Part shown: one piece after another, positions 26,875 through 35,595 of the stretch
How positions within the stretch are numbered: the stretch's first letter is position 1
Layout: each line of letters begins with the position of its first letter
From: Actinacidiphila sp. DG2A-62
Lineage (GTDB): Bacteria > Actinomycetota > Actinomycetes > Streptomycetales > Streptomycetaceae
Assembly: GCF_035825295.1 (NCBI RefSeq)
Contig: NZ_JAYMGI010000002.1
Location: 5,881,501-5,945,500, forward strand
Reading direction: 5' to 3'
Length of the DNA: 64,000 bases
The notes under the pieces: generated by a model
The model's database searches: none
The model's input: the letters and a program-made list of their open reading frames with translations, nothing else
What the model was told of the DNA's origin: nothing
Made by a program: the position numbers and the translations under genes

Positions 26875-26912
26875 TTCACAAGTTCACAAGCTCGGGCATT
26901 CTCATGTTCACA
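26875..26912. promoter_or_regulatory. TTCACA repeats upstream of the CBS gene
   Basis: TTCACA occurs at 26875, 26883 and 26907, spaced 8 and 24 bp apart, within a locally AT-richer stretch. It may be an operator for the CBS gene; the binding protein is not known. Confidence 0.35.
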
Positions 26913-27034
26913 TGCGTGACCCGGACCGGGCAAGGGGCGCGTAGGCACGAGCACGGGGCGCGCACCCCGCCGGTACGCCCCCGACTGCCGGCTCAGCCCC
27001 GGCCGAAGCGCTCGCCCCGGCCGGGACCGCCGCC

Positions 27035-27832
27035 TCAGCCCCGGCCGAGGTACCCGAGCAGATCCTCGTGCAGCAGCCCGTTCGAGGCCGCCGCGTTCGC
27101 TCCGAACGGGCCCGGTTCGCCGTCGAGGGAGGTGAAGCGCCCGCCCGCCTCGCGCACGATCACGTCGTTCGCCGCCATGTCCCACAGGCTCAGCTCGGGC
27201 TCCGCGCACATGTCCACCGACCCCTCGGCGACCATCATGTACGGCCAGAAGTCGCCGTAGCCGCGGGTCCGCCAGCAGTCCCTGGACAGTCGCAGGAACC
27301 CGTCCAGGCGGCCCTGCTCCTCCCAGCCGGTGAGCGAGGAGTACGCGAAGGACGCGTCCGCCACCCGCTCGACCCGGGAGACCCCCAGCCGGGTCGCCGA
27401 GGTGAGGCTGCGCCCGCAGAACGCCCCCGCGTCCTTGGCCGCCCACCAGCGACGGCCCAGCGCCGGCGCGGACACCAGGCCGACCACCACCTCGTCGCCC
27501 TGCTCGCCGCGCACCGCCAGCGCGATCAGCGTCGCCCACACCGGCACGCCGCGCACGTAGTTCTTCGTGCCGTCGATCGGGTCGACGATCCAGCGCCGCG
27601 CGCCGCCGCCCTCGCTGCCGAACTCCTCGCCCAGCACCGCGTCCCGGGGCCTGGCGCGGGCGAGGTGACCGCGGATCAGCTCCTCGGCCGCCTTGTCCGC
27701 CTCGGTCACCGGCGTCAGGTCCGGCTTCGTCTCGACCTTCAGGTCGAGCGCCCGGAAGCGTTCCATGGTCGCGGCGTCGGCGGCGTCGGCCAGCACGTGG
27801 GCCAGCCGCAGGTCGTCGTTGTATTCGGGCAT
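27035..27832 (-). CDS. hisN: Histidinol-phosphatase HisN (inositol-monophosphatase family)
   Basis: A 265-residue IMPase-fold phosphatase. Metal-binding motifs are GEEFG, then WIVDPIDGTKNYVRG (residues ~90-104) and the C-terminal LSLWDMAANDVIVREAGG. The TPVTEADKAAEE segment near the N-terminus is also typical. Actinobacterial members of this subgroup carry out the histidinol-phosphate dephosphorylation step of histidine synthesis, removing phosphate from L-histidinol phosphate. The ATG at 27830-27832 (MPEYNDDL) is the family start. Distinguishing it from a general inositol phosphatase relies on the subgroup motifs and on its position near rsgA/aroA. Confidence 0.88.
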   Translation of the reverse strand: MPEYNDDLRLAHVLADAADAATMERFRALDLKVETKPDLTPVTEADKAAEELIRGHLARARPRDAVLGEEFGSEGGGARRWIVDPIDGTKNYVRGVPVWATLIALAVRGEQGDEVVVGLVSAPALGRRWWAAKDAGAFCGRSLTSATRLGVSRVERVADASFAYSSLTGWEEQGRLDGFLRLSRDCWRTRGYGDFWPYMMVAEGSVDMCAEPELSLWDMAANDVIVREAGGRFTSLDGEPGPFGANAAASNGLLHEDLLGYLGRG

Positions 27833-28008
27833 GGCCGAACAGTAGCGGTACGGCGGCGCGGAGGGCCGGAACCGGCCGACGCCGGCCGCTGCGCGGGACC
27901 TTGACAGCAGCACCTGCCGCGTCAATTCTCCAACCACGGCGGCCGCGGCCTCGGTACGGCACCTCCCAGGACGAACGACGCACGGCGCGCGGCGGTTTGG
28001 AGGCGACG

Positions 28009-28598
28009 ATGCCCACCGCACGCGAGTCGCTGCTCGACGCCGCCAGCGCGGCGCTCGGCAGGCGGCCCTGGACCGCCATCCGGATGGTCGAGGTGGCCGC
28101 CGCCGCGGGCGTGTCCCGGCAGACCCTGTACAACGAGTTCCGCAACAAGGACGGGCTGGCCAGGGCGCTGGTGCGGCGCGAGAGCGAGACGTACCTGGCC
28201 GGCGTTGACCGCGCCCTCGCGCTGGCCCGGCTCAGCGGCGCGGACGCCGGGGAGTGCTTCGCCGCGGCCGCCGGCTGGACGCTGCGCACCGCGCGCCGCA
28301 GCCCGCTGGTGCGGGCCGCGCTCGTCGGCGCCGGCGGCCCGCGGGACGCCGACCTCGTCGGCGCGTTCCAGCGCAGGGCCGTGGCCGCGCTGGAGGCGCA
28401 GTTCCCGCAGTTGCGCGGGAGCGCGACGCCGCCGCGCCCGGCGGACGCGCCCGGTTCGGACATCGCCTGGGCCTGTGAGGCGGCGGTGCGGCTGACGCTG
28501 TCCTACGTGGTCGCGCCGGGGCCGGCGGCGACGAGGCCGCGTGCCTGCGCGTCGCCCACCTCGTCCGCAGCCTGCTGGCCGGACCGCCGCACACCTGA
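28009..28598 (+). CDS. TetR-family transcriptional regulator (apparent -1 frameshift)
   Basis: A TetR-type repressor. The N-terminal helix-turn-helix is clear (MVEVAAAAGVSRQTLYNEF, residues ~26-44). The ATG at 28009 has a GGAGGCG site upstream. As written, the frame continues to 28734 and overlaps the convergent SMR gene by 109 bp. The expected C-terminus (RVAHLVRSLLAGPPHT, stop at 28596-28598) is in the -1 frame. One extra G near 28518-28527 (GGGCC-GGCGG) would restore it to about 196 residues. Its position next to an SMR efflux gene suggests, but does not prove, that it controls that gene. Confidence 0.75.
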
Positions 28599-28625
28599 CG
28601 GGACGTCAGGAGCGGCGAGCCGGCG

Positions 28626-28949
28626 TCAGTGGCTGGAGCCGGAGATCTGCAGGCCGATCACGCCCAGGATCACCAGCGAGATCGACGCGAGCTTCAGCGC
28701 GGACACCAGGTCGCCGAGGAAGGCCATGCCGTAGATCGCGGTGCCGGCCGCGCCGATGCCGGTCCACACCGCGTACGCGGGGCCCACGTCCAGCTTCTTC
28801 AGCGACAGCGTCAGCATGCCGAACGAGCCCAGCGCGAACAGGCAGAACGCCACCGTCGGCCACAGCCGGGTGAAGCCGTGGGAGAGCTTGAGGCACACCG
28901 CGAACCCGGTCTCGAAGAGCCCCGCGACCACCACGAGGAGCCAGGCCAT
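28626..28949 (-). CDS. SMR-family multidrug/guanidinium efflux protein
   Basis: A 107-residue small multidrug resistance protein with four transmembrane helices. The first is WLLVVVAGLFETGFAVCLK, with the essential membrane-embedded Glu. Later segments are AYAVWTGIGAAGTAI and LASISLVILGVIGLQIS. The family exports quaternary ammonium compounds or guanidinium. The residues around the Glu do not let me separate EmrE-like from Gdx-like with confidence. I see no convincing guanidine riboswitch upstream. The likely regulator is the convergent TetR gene. Confidence 0.9.
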   Translation of the reverse strand: MAWLLVVVAGLFETGFAVCLKLSHGFTRLWPTVAFCLFALGSFGMLTLSLKKLDVGPAYAVWTGIGAAGTAIYGMAFLGDLVSALKLASISLVILGVIGLQISGSSH

Positions 28950-29087
28950 CGGTGCCTCCGTACCTCTGTCGGCGCCTGAGCCGACCTCTGTTGAACTTTG
29001 TCCCGCACGGCCCGCCGTACGCCTTTCCGCGTGCCCGCGCCGTTCTGCCGCCGTCGATCATCACACAGGTCGGTCCGCGGCGGACCG

Positions 29088-30089
29088 TCAGTCCCCCTCC
29101 CGGCGCTCCCGCGTCGCCAGCAGCCGCCGCAGCGAGTCCAGCCGGGCGGGCTCCGCGTGCCCGTCGGCGACCCACGCGTCCAGCGCGCAGTCCGGCTCGT
29201 CGTGGGAGCACGCCCGCGGGCACTCCTCGGTGCCCGGCTCCAGGTCGGGGAAGGCGTGGATGACCCGCGACGGGTCGACGTGCGCGAGCCCGAAGGACCG
29301 GACGCCCGGGGTGTCGATGACCCAGCCGTCGTCGTCCGGCAGCGGCAGGGCCAGCGCCGAGGTGGTGGTGTGCCGGCCGCGCCCGGTCACCGCGTTCACC
29401 CGGCCGGTGCTGCGCTGCCGCTCCACCAGCGCGTTGACCAGCGTGGTCTTGCCGACGCCGCTGTGCCCGACGAACGCCGTCACCCGCCCGGCCAGCCGCT
29501 GCCTGATCTGGTCCACGCCGCCGGTCAGGAAGTCGTCCCTGTTGGTCACCACGTGCTCCAGGTCCAGCGCGCCGTACGTCTCCAGCAGCGGTCCGGCCGG
29601 CGCCAGATCGGACTTGGTGAGCACCAGCAGCGGCTCCAGGCCCGCGTCGTAGGCGGCCACCAGGCAGCGGTCGATCATCCGCGGCCGCGGCTCGGGGTCG
29701 GCCAGCGCGGTGACGATCGCCAGCTGCTCGGCATTGGCGACCACCACCCGCTCGTACGGGTCGGTGTCGTCCGCGGTGCGGCGCAGCACCGAGCGGCGCT
29801 CCTCGACCCGGACGATCCGGGCCAGGGTGTCCTTCGCGCCGGACAGGTCGCCCACCACCGCGACACGGTCGCCGACCACCGCGGACTTGCGGCCCAGCTC
29901 GCGCGCCTTCATCGCGACCACCTCGCGGCCGTCGACCAGCACCGTCAGCCGGCCGCGGTCCACGGTGAGGACCATGCCCTCGGAGGCGTCCTCGTGCTTG
30001 GGGCGGATGCTGGTCCTGGGGCGGTTCCCCTTGGGGTTGGGCCGCGACCTGACGTCGTCCTCGTCGGGGTTCTTGCCGTAACGCCGCAC
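29088..30089 (-). CDS. rsgA: Ribosome small-subunit-dependent GTPase RsgA
   Basis: A 333-residue circularly permuted GTPase that acts in late 30S subunit maturation. Permuted motifs are in the family order: G4 LTKSD near residue 158, then G1 GHSGVGKTTLVN and G3 DTPGVRSFG. The C-terminal zinc knuckle is CPRACSHDEPDC. The N-terminal OB-fold is present from about residue 38. The start is GTG at 30087-30089. It lies 18 bp after the aroA stop on the same strand, so the two are probably co-transcribed. Confidence 0.93.
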   Translation of the reverse strand: MRRYGKNPDEDDVRSRPNPKGNRPRTSIRPKHEDASEGMVLTVDRGRLTVLVDGREVVAMKARELGRKSAVVGDRVAVVGDLSGAKDTLARIVRVEERRSVLRRTADDTDPYERVVVANAEQLAIVTALADPEPRPRMIDRCLVAAYDAGLEPLLVLTKSDLAPAGPLLETYGALDLEHVVTNRDDFLTGGVDQIRQRLAGRVTAFVGHSGVGKTTLVNALVERQRSTGRVNAVTGRGRHTTTSALALPLPDDDGWVIDTPGVRSFGLAHVDPSRVIHAFPDLEPGTEECPRACSHDEPDCALDAWVADGHAEPARLDSLRRLLATRERREGD

Positions 30090-30107
30090 CGCTTCCGCCC
30101 CGCGCCC

Positions 30108-31466
30108 TCAGCCCCGCGCCCGGACCGGGCCGCCGTCGGCGGCCGGCGCCGCGGGCTCGGCGAGCATCCCGGTCCACAGCTCGGTGAAGTCCGGCAGCGT
30201 CTTGCCGGTGGTCGCCACGTTCTCGATCTCCACGCCGGGCACGGCCAGGCCCAGTACGGCGGCCGCGGTGGCCAGCCGGTGGTCCTCGTAGGTGTGGAAG
30301 ACGCCGCCGCGCAGCGGGCGCGGGCGGATGCGCAGGCCGTCCTCGGTCTCGGTGACGTCGCCGCCCAAACGGTTCAGCTCGGCGGCCAGCGCGGCCAGCC
30401 GGTCGGTCTCGTGCATCCGCAGGTGCGCGATGCCGGACAGCTGCGAGGGGCCGTCGGCGAGCGCGGCGACCGCCGCGACCACCGGCGCCAGCTCGCCCAC
30501 CTCGTGCAGGTCGGCGGTCAGGCCGCGCACCCGGCCGGAGCCGGTGCAGGTCAGCCCGCGGTCGGTCAGCTCGCACGAGCCGCCCATCCGGGTGAACAGG
30601 TCGCGCAGCGCGTCGCCCGCCTGGGTGGTGCGGGCCGGCCAGCCGGGGACCGTCACCCGGCCGCCGGTGACCAGGGCCGCGGCCAGGAACGGCGCGGCGT
30701 TGGACAGGTCGGGCTCCACCGTCAGGTCGCGGCCCAGCAGGGCGCCCGCGGTGACCCGCCACACGTTCGCCCGGCCGCCGTCCTCCGGCGCGTCCACCTT
30801 GGCGCCGGCCTTGCGCAGCATGTCCACCGACATCCGGACGTGCGGCAGCGACGGCAGGCTGTTGCCGGTGTGCCGCAGCTCCAGACCCTTGTTGAAGCGC
30901 GGCCCGGACAGCAGCAGGGCGCTGACGAACTGCGACGACGCCGACGCGTCCACGTCCACCGCGCCGCCGGCCAACTGCCCCGCGCCGTGCACGGTCAGCG
31001 GCAGCGCGCCGCGGCCCTCGTCGTCGATCCTGGCGCCGAGCACCCGCAGCGCGTCGATCACGCCGTGCAGCGGGCGCTCGTACGCCCGCGCGTCGCCCTC
31101 GAAGCGGACCGGGCCGTCGGCGAGCGCGGCGACCGGCGGCAGGAAGCGCATCACGGTGCCCGCGTTGCCGACGTCGACGGTGGCCGGGCCGTGCAGCCCG
31201 GCCGGGATGATCCGCCACGCCTCGCCGCCGTCCGGGTTGACCGTCTCGTCGATCTGGACGCCCATCGCCCGCAGCGCCTCGGCCATCAGCATGGTGTCCC
31301 GGCTGCGCAGCGGGCGGCGCACCCAGCCGGGTTCCGTGGAGTGCGCGGCCAGCACCAGGGCACGGTTGGTCACCGACTTCGAGCCGGGGACGTGGACGGT
31401 CGCGTCCACCGCTGCGGCCGCGTGCGGCGCAGGCCAGAGGTCGTGCTGTGCGGTGCTGTCACTCAT
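30108..31466 (-). CDS. aroA: 3-phosphoshikimate 1-carboxyvinyltransferase (EPSP synthase)
   Basis: The shikimate-pathway enzyme that joins shikimate 3-phosphate to phosphoenolpyruvate. The 452-residue product has the two signatures VPGSKSVTNRALVLAA (residues ~27-42) and DVGNAGTVMRFLPP, plus RMHETDRLAAL and the C-terminal TYEDHRLATAAAVLGL. A Met-start at 31464-31466 (MSDSTAQH) is used. It heads an operon with rsgA. This gene pair beside the sigR region is conserved in Streptomyces. Confidence 0.95.
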   Translation of the reverse strand: MSDSTAQHDLWPAPHAAAAVDATVHVPGSKSVTNRALVLAAHSTEPGWVRRPLRSRDTMLMAEALRAMGVQIDETVNPDGGEAWRIIPAGLHGPATVDVGNAGTVMRFLPPVAALADGPVRFEGDARAYERPLHGVIDALRVLGARIDDEGRGALPLTVHGAGQLAGGAVDVDASASSQFVSALLLSGPRFNKGLELRHTGNSLPSLPHVRMSVDMLRKAGAKVDAPEDGGRANVWRVTAGALLGRDLTVEPDLSNAAPFLAAALVTGGRVTVPGWPARTTQAGDALRDLFTRMGGSCELTDRGLTCTGSGRVRGLTADLHEVGELAPVVAAVAALADGPSQLSGIAHLRMHETDRLAALAAELNRLGGDVTETEDGLRIRPRPLRGGVFHTYEDHRLATAAAVLGLAVPGVEIENVATTGKTLPDFTELWTGMLAEPAAPAADGGPVRARG

Positions 31467-31582
31467 GGGCGCAAGCGTAGTGGCTCGGGTACGGGCGGAT
31501 AAGTCGGCGAATCGGCCGAAACCTGCCGGAAACAGGATGTCATCCGCTTCCGGCCATGTCACCGGCGGGCAGCGGCGTGCAC

Positions 31583-31645
31583 CGGTGGTCAGCGGGGTCA
31601 GCGGGGTCACCGGTGGTCAGCGGGGTCGGCGGGGTCGGCGGGGTC
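31583..31645. repeat. Short GGTCAGCGG-type tandem repeats
   Basis: Nine- to ten-base units such as CGGGGTCAG recur several times between aroA and the M50-type peptidase gene. The gap holds no gene. Confidence 0.6.
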
Positions 31646-31662
31646 AGTGGCGCGTTCCGCCC

Positions 31663-32376
31663 TCACGCCCGCAGCAGCCAGCTCCCGCCGCCGAACAGCG
31701 AGCACAGCGCGACCGCGTAGAACAGCAGCAGCCACAGCGCCGCCGGGGTGTGGGTGAGCCGGGCCAGCTGGTCGGCGTCGGAGGAGCCGCCGCGCTCGCG
31801 CCGCCGGGTGCGCTGCAGCTCCGCGACCGGGCGGGCGCCGCCGAGCAGCAGGAACCACACCGCCAGATAGGCGAACGCCGCCTGCACCCGGGCCCCGGTC
31901 AGCCAGGACACCCCCAGGAACAGCGCGCACGCCACCACCACGGTCAGCGCGCCGTAGGCGTTGCGGATCATCACCAGCATGACCAGCAGCAGCGCGGTCG
32001 CCCCCCACAGCAGCGCGGTGATGTGCCCGGCGGCCAGCAGGCCCGCGCCGGCCAGGCCGAGCAGCGGCGGCGCGGTGTAGCCGGCCGCGGCGGTCAGCAC
32101 CATCCCCAGGCCGTGCGGCTTGCCGCGGGAGACGGTCAGCCCCGAGGTGTCGGAGTGCAGGCGTATGCCGTCCAGGCGGCGGCCCGACAGCAGGGCGACC
32201 AGGCCGTGGCCGCCCTCGTGCGCGATGGTCACCGCGTTGCGGGTGACGTGCCACACCCCGCGGAAGGCGACCGCGCCCAGGGCGAGCAGCGCGGTCACCA
32301 GGACCAGCCAGCGCGAGGGGTCGGGCTGGGTCCCGGTGAGCCGGTCCCACATCTCGGTGATGCTCGCGACGTTCAT
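31663..32376 (-). CDS. M50B-like membrane zinc metallopeptidase
   Basis: A 237-residue membrane protein with about six transmembrane helices. The zinc motif HEGGH is in AVTIAHEGGHGLVALL (residues ~52-60), and NAYGAL later in the chain may carry the third ligand region. The fold and length match the actinobacterial M50B-like group, related to site-2 proteases. Substrates are unknown. Its start region has many short GTGTGCCGC-type repeats. It is divergent from the SRAP gene. Confidence 0.88.
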   Translation of the reverse strand: MNVASITEMWDRLTGTQPDPSRWLVLVTALLALGAVAFRGVWHVTRNAVTIAHEGGHGLVALLSGRRLDGIRLHSDTSGLTVSRGKPHGLGMVLTAAAGYTAPPLLGLAGAGLLAAGHITALLWGATALLLVMLVMIRNAYGALTVVVACALFLGVSWLTGARVQAAFAYLAVWFLLLGGARPVAELQRTRRRERGGSSDADQLARLTHTPAALWLLLFYAVALCSLFGGGSWLLRA

Positions 32377-32510
32377 GTGCCTGGCGCTCCCGGTCCGTCT
32401 CGTCCGTCTCGTACGTGTGCCGCGTGTGCCGCGTGTGCCGCGCGCACCGCGTCTGCCGCGTCTGTTGAATCCCGTCCGTGGTGTCGGCGGGTCGTGGCAG
32501 TGTGGCAGGC

Positions 32511-33338
32511 ATGTGCGGTCGATATGCAGCGAGCCGGCGTCCCGAGGACCTCGCCGCGCTCTTCGAGGTCCGGCAGTGGGACACCGCGGAGGCCCTCGGC
32601 TCCGGCTGGGCCCCGGACTGGAACGTGGCGCCGACGAAGGAGGTCCCCGTCGTACTGGACCGCCCGGTGCGCGATTCCGGTTCCCCTGAGCCGGTCCGGC
32701 AGCTGCGGATGCTGCGCTGGGGCCTGGTGCCGTCCTGGGAGAAGAGCCCCGAGGGCGCCGCCCGGCTGATCAACGCGCGCGCCGAGACCGTGCACGAGAA
32801 GCCGTCGTTCCGCCGCGCGCTGACCGCCCGCCGCTGCCTGATACCCGCCGACGGCTACTACGAGTGGAAGACCGGGGCGCAGGAGCGGGAGCTGGAGGAG
32901 GAGGGCAGGAAGAAGCGCGCGCGCAAGCAGCCGTACTTCGTCACGCCCGCCGACGGCTCGGTCTTCGCCATGGCCGGCCTCTACGAGTTCTGGCGCGACC
33001 GGACGCTGCCGGACGACCACCCGGCCGCCTGGTGGACGACCTGCACGGTGGTCACCACGGCCGCGGAGACCACCGAGCTGGCCGGGTACGCGGGGCAGGG
33101 CCCGCGGTCGCTCTCCGAGCTGCACCCGCGGATGCCGCTGATGCTGACGGCGGACCGCTGGGACGCCTGGCTCGACCCGGCCACCACCGACCCCGACGAG
33201 GTGCGCGCGATGCTCGCCCCGCCGCCGCCGGGACTGCTGCGCGCCTACCCTGTCGGCGTCGCGGTGAGCAATGTGCGGAACAACGGGCCCGAGCTGGTCG
33301 AGGAACTGCCGGCGCCCGAGGAGGAGACGCTCTTCTGA
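32511..33338 (+). CDS. SRAP-family abasic-site processing protein (YedK/HMCES-like)
   Basis: A 275-residue SRAP (SOS response-associated peptidase) protein. Cys2 of MCGRYA, exposed after Met removal, forms a thiazolidine cross-link with abasic sites in single-stranded DNA. Other family motifs are NVAPTKEVPVV, WGLVPSW, INARAETV, RRCLIPADGYYEWK and the LHPRMPLML segment with the active-site His. The ATG at 32511 is fixed by the catalytic Cys2. A charged loop (about 12 residues with EEEGRKKRARK) is inserted near residue 120. It overlaps the next gene by one base (TGATG). Confidence 0.93.
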   Translation: MCGRYAASRRPEDLAALFEVRQWDTAEALGSGWAPDWNVAPTKEVPVVLDRPVRDSGSPEPVRQLRMLRWGLVPSWEKSPEGAARLINARAETVHEKPSFRRALTARRCLIPADGYYEWKTGAQERELEEEGRKKRARKQPYFVTPADGSVFAMAGLYEFWRDRTLPDDHPAAWWTTCTVVTTAAETTELAGYAGQGPRSLSELHPRMPLMLTADRWDAWLDPATTDPDEVRAMLAPPPPGLLRAYPVGVAVSNVRNNGPELVEELPAPEEETLF

Positions 33339-34006
33339 TGGCTTCCACCCAGCTCGTGGACACCCCCGCGGGCCCGGCGCGCATCACCTGGCACCGCCCG
33401 CCGGGCCGGACCACCGCCCGCAGCGTGCTCGCGCTCGGTCACGGCGCGGGCGGCGGCGTCGAGGCGCGCGACCTGGCTGCGCTGGCCGCGGCGCTGCCGC
33501 CGCTCGGCGTCACCGTCGCGCTGGTGGAGCAGCCGTGGCGGGTGGCCGGCCGCAAGCTCGCGCCCGCGCCGAAGACGCTGGACGCCGGGTGGACCGCGCT
33601 GTGGCCGCGGCTGGCCGGACCCGGGCTGCCGGTCGTCGCGGGCGGGCGCAGCGCCGGCGCGCGGGTCGCCTGCCGGACCGCCGCGGAGCTGGGCGCGGCG
33701 GCCGTCCTGCTGCTGGCGTTCCCGCTGCACCCGCCGGGCAAGCCGGAGAGGTCGCGCGCCGAAGAGCTGCTGGCCGCCGCCGCGGCCGTGCCGGTGCTCG
33801 CCGTCCAGGGCGGCAACGACCCGTTCGGCCGGCCCGCGGAGTTCCCGGCCGGCCACCTCCCCTTCGAGGTGCCGGAGGCCGACCACGGCTTCGCGGTGCC
33901 CAAGCGCGCCGCGCTCGGCCAGCAGGAGGCGCTCGACCTGCTGACCGAGGAGGTCGGCCGCGGGCTGGCCGGGCTCGGACTGGCCGCGGGCCGCCCCGGG
34001 GAATGA
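33338..34006 (+). CDS. KANL3/Tex30-type alpha/beta hydrolase
   Basis: A 222-residue alpha/beta-hydrolase-fold protein. The oxyanion region is LALGHGAGGGVEARD, and the nucleophile elbow is GGRSAGARVACR with Ser near residue 105. An Asp occurs in VQGGNDPFG, and the catalytic His lies in EADHGFAVPK. Together these form a complete triad. Related proteins are annotated as dienelactone-hydrolase-like or KANL3/Tex30 hydrolases, with unknown substrates. The ATG overlaps the SRAP stop, so the genes are coupled. The 3' end carries the sigma-R promoter of sigR. Confidence 0.85.
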   Translation: MASTQLVDTPAGPARITWHRPPGRTTARSVLALGHGAGGGVEARDLAALAAALPPLGVTVALVEQPWRVAGRKLAPAPKTLDAGWTALWPRLAGPGLPVVAGGRSAGARVACRTAAELGAAAVLLLAFPLHPPGKPERSRAEELLAAAAAVPVLAVQGGNDPFGRPAEFPAGHLPFEVPEADHGFAVPKRAALGQQEALDLLTEEVGRGLAGLGLAAGRPGE

Positions 34007-34025
34007 CCGCGGCGACCGGAGTGTT
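34000..34025 (+). promoter_or_regulatory. Sigma-R autoregulatory promoter upstream of sigR
   Basis: GGAAT at 34000-34004, an 18-bp spacer and GTT at 34023-34025 match the sigma-R consensus. The position, upstream of the N-terminally extended form of sigR, corresponds to the inducible sigRp2 promoter known in S. coelicolor. Confidence 0.75.
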
Positions 34026-34399
34026 GTGCGAGGCGACAGACGGCGCGACAACCGGTACGGCCGGGTGCGGCCAGGGGCGCGGTGAAGGGTCCCGAGGGCG
34101 GCACAGCCGGGTACGGCGGCGTCGACAGGGCGTCGGAACAGGGTGAGAAAGGCAGCCGCATGGTTTCAGCCGCATGCCGGCCACGGGCGCAGGACCCCGC
34201 AGCGGACGCGGGCGTGAGTACCGCGAGCGCCGCGAGCACGGCCACCGCACAGGCCGCCGCCAGGGCCCCCTACCTGGAGTGGGCAGCCGAGTGGTCCACC
34301 GAGGACCACGGCAAGGGCGGTTCGGGCGTGCCCGCCTCACGTGCAATATCCTCCCAGTCGAGCGTGTCCGCTTTGGGGCACGCAAGCGTCACTGAGGAG

Positions 34400-35065
34400 G
34401 TGGGTCAGGTCACCGGCACCGACGACAGCACGGCGGGCACCGCGGGTGCGTCCGGCCAGGGGCGGCAGGAGAGCGACGCGGAGCGCACCGAGCGCTTCGA
34501 GCGGGACGCCCTCGGCTTCCTCGACCAGATGTACTCGGCCGCGCTGCGGATGACCCGCAACCCGGCCGACGCCGAGGACCTGGTGCAGGAGACCTACGCC
34601 AAGGCGTACGCGTCCTTCCACCAGTTCCGCGAGGGCACCAACCTCAAGGCGTGGCTGTACCGCATCCTGACCAACAGCTTCATCAACTCCTACCGCAAGA
34701 AGCAGCGCGAGCCGCTGCGCAGCGGCTCGGAGGAGATCGAGGACTGGCAGCTGGCCAGGGCCGAGTCGCACATGTCGACCGGTCTGCGGTCCGCGGAGTC
34801 GCAGGCGCTGGACCACCTGCCCGACTCCGACGTCAAGGCGGCCCTGCAGTCCATCCCCGAGGAGTTCCGCATCGCGGTCTACCTCGCCGATGTGGAGGGC
34901 TTTGCCTACAAGGAGATCGCGGACATCATGGGTACACCCATCGGTACGGTGATGTCCCGGCTGCACCGAGGCCGTCGCCAGTTGCGCGAGCTGCTGGAGG
35001 ACTACGCGCGCGAGCGCGGGCTGGTCCCGGCGGGCGCGGCGGATGAGAAGGGCGCGGATTCATGA
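34400..35065 (+). CDS. sigR: ECF sigma factor SigR (thiol-oxidative stress)
   Basis: Sigma factor that activates thiol homeostasis genes when its anti-sigma RsrA is oxidised. The 221-residue form starts at GTG 34400 (VGQVTGTD). Region 2 is clear (FLDQMYSAALRMTRNPADAE, then DLVQETYAKAY), and region 4 is FAYKEIADIMGTPIGTVMSR. The frame is open further upstream, with a GTG at 34214 and an ATG at 34160. This matches the known longer, unstable SigR' isoform, whose extension is made from the distal promoter. The ribosome binding site GAGGAG directly abuts the 34400 GTG, so the true start of the short form is uncertain. The stop overlaps rsrA (ATGA). Bases 34007-34399 hold only the leader and this extension. 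Confidence 0.92.
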   Translation: MGQVTGTDDSTAGTAGASGQGRQESDAERTERFERDALGFLDQMYSAALRMTRNPADAEDLVQETYAKAYASFHQFREGTNLKAWLYRILTNSFINSYRKKQREPLRSGSEEIEDWQLARAESHMSTGLRSAESQALDHLPDSDVKAALQSIPEEFRIAVYLADVEGFAYKEIADIMGTPIGTVMSRLHRGRRQLRELLEDYARERGLVPAGAADEKGADS

Positions 35066-35379
35066 GCTGCGGGAACGCACATGAGACGGACTGCTCGGAG
35101 GTGCTGGACCACCTCTACGAGTACCTCGACGACGAGATGTCCGACGACGCCTGCGCCAAGTTCAAGCAGCACTTCGACGAGTGCCACCCGTGCCTGGAGA
35201 AGTACGGCCTGGAGCAGGCGGTGAAGAAGCTCGTCAAGCGGTGCTGCGGCTCCGACGACGTGCCCACCGACCTGCGGTCGAAGGTGATGATGCGGATCGA
35301 CCTGATCCGCTCCGGCGAGGCGGTGGTCGAGCCGGACCCGGCGGCCACGGTCGGCGCGTCCGAGGCGCCCTCGGCCTGA
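35062..35379 (+). CDS. rsrA: Zinc anti-sigma factor RsrA
   Basis: A 105-residue ZAS-type redox switch that holds SigR inactive until oxidised. The zinc and disulfide residues are all present: Cys11, His37, Cys41 and Cys44, the last three in HFDECHPC. A CC pair follows in VKRCCGSDD. The start overlaps the sigR stop by 4 bp. The last codons (S-A-stop) form the first unit of a 20-bp tandem repeat. Confidence 0.95.
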   Translation: MSCGNAHETDCSEVLDHLYEYLDDEMSDDACAKFKQHFDECHPCLEKYGLEQAVKKLVKRCCGSDDVPTDLRSKVMMRIDLIRSGEAVVEPDPAATVGASEAPSA

Positions 35380-35425
35380 CCCCGGCATTCTCGGCCTGAC
35401 CCCGGCAATCTCGGCCTGATCCCGG
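35371..35425. repeat. 20-bp tandem repeat spanning the rsrA stop codon
   Basis: TCGGCCTGACCCCGGCA recurs at 35371, 35391 and 35411, exactly 20 bp apart. The TGA in the first unit is the rsrA stop. The remaining sequence up to 35595 has no gene. Confidence 0.85.
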
Positions 35426-35595
35426 GTCCGCGGGCGTTCGCGGGCCCGGAAGGGCCGCGTCACCCGTGCGGGTGAGCGGTGGGCGACCGGCCCTCACCAC
35501 GACGGACGCGGCCCTATCCTCCTTGAGTCTCCGGCGGGCGCGGCGATGCCGAAGGGCCGCCCCCCGCGGGAGTCGTGCGAGGGGAGGCCGCCGCC

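Noticed and set aside
28950..29087. Guanidine (ykkC-type) riboswitch upstream of the SMR gene
   Set aside because: The conserved core motifs are not found; only short partial similarities are seen.
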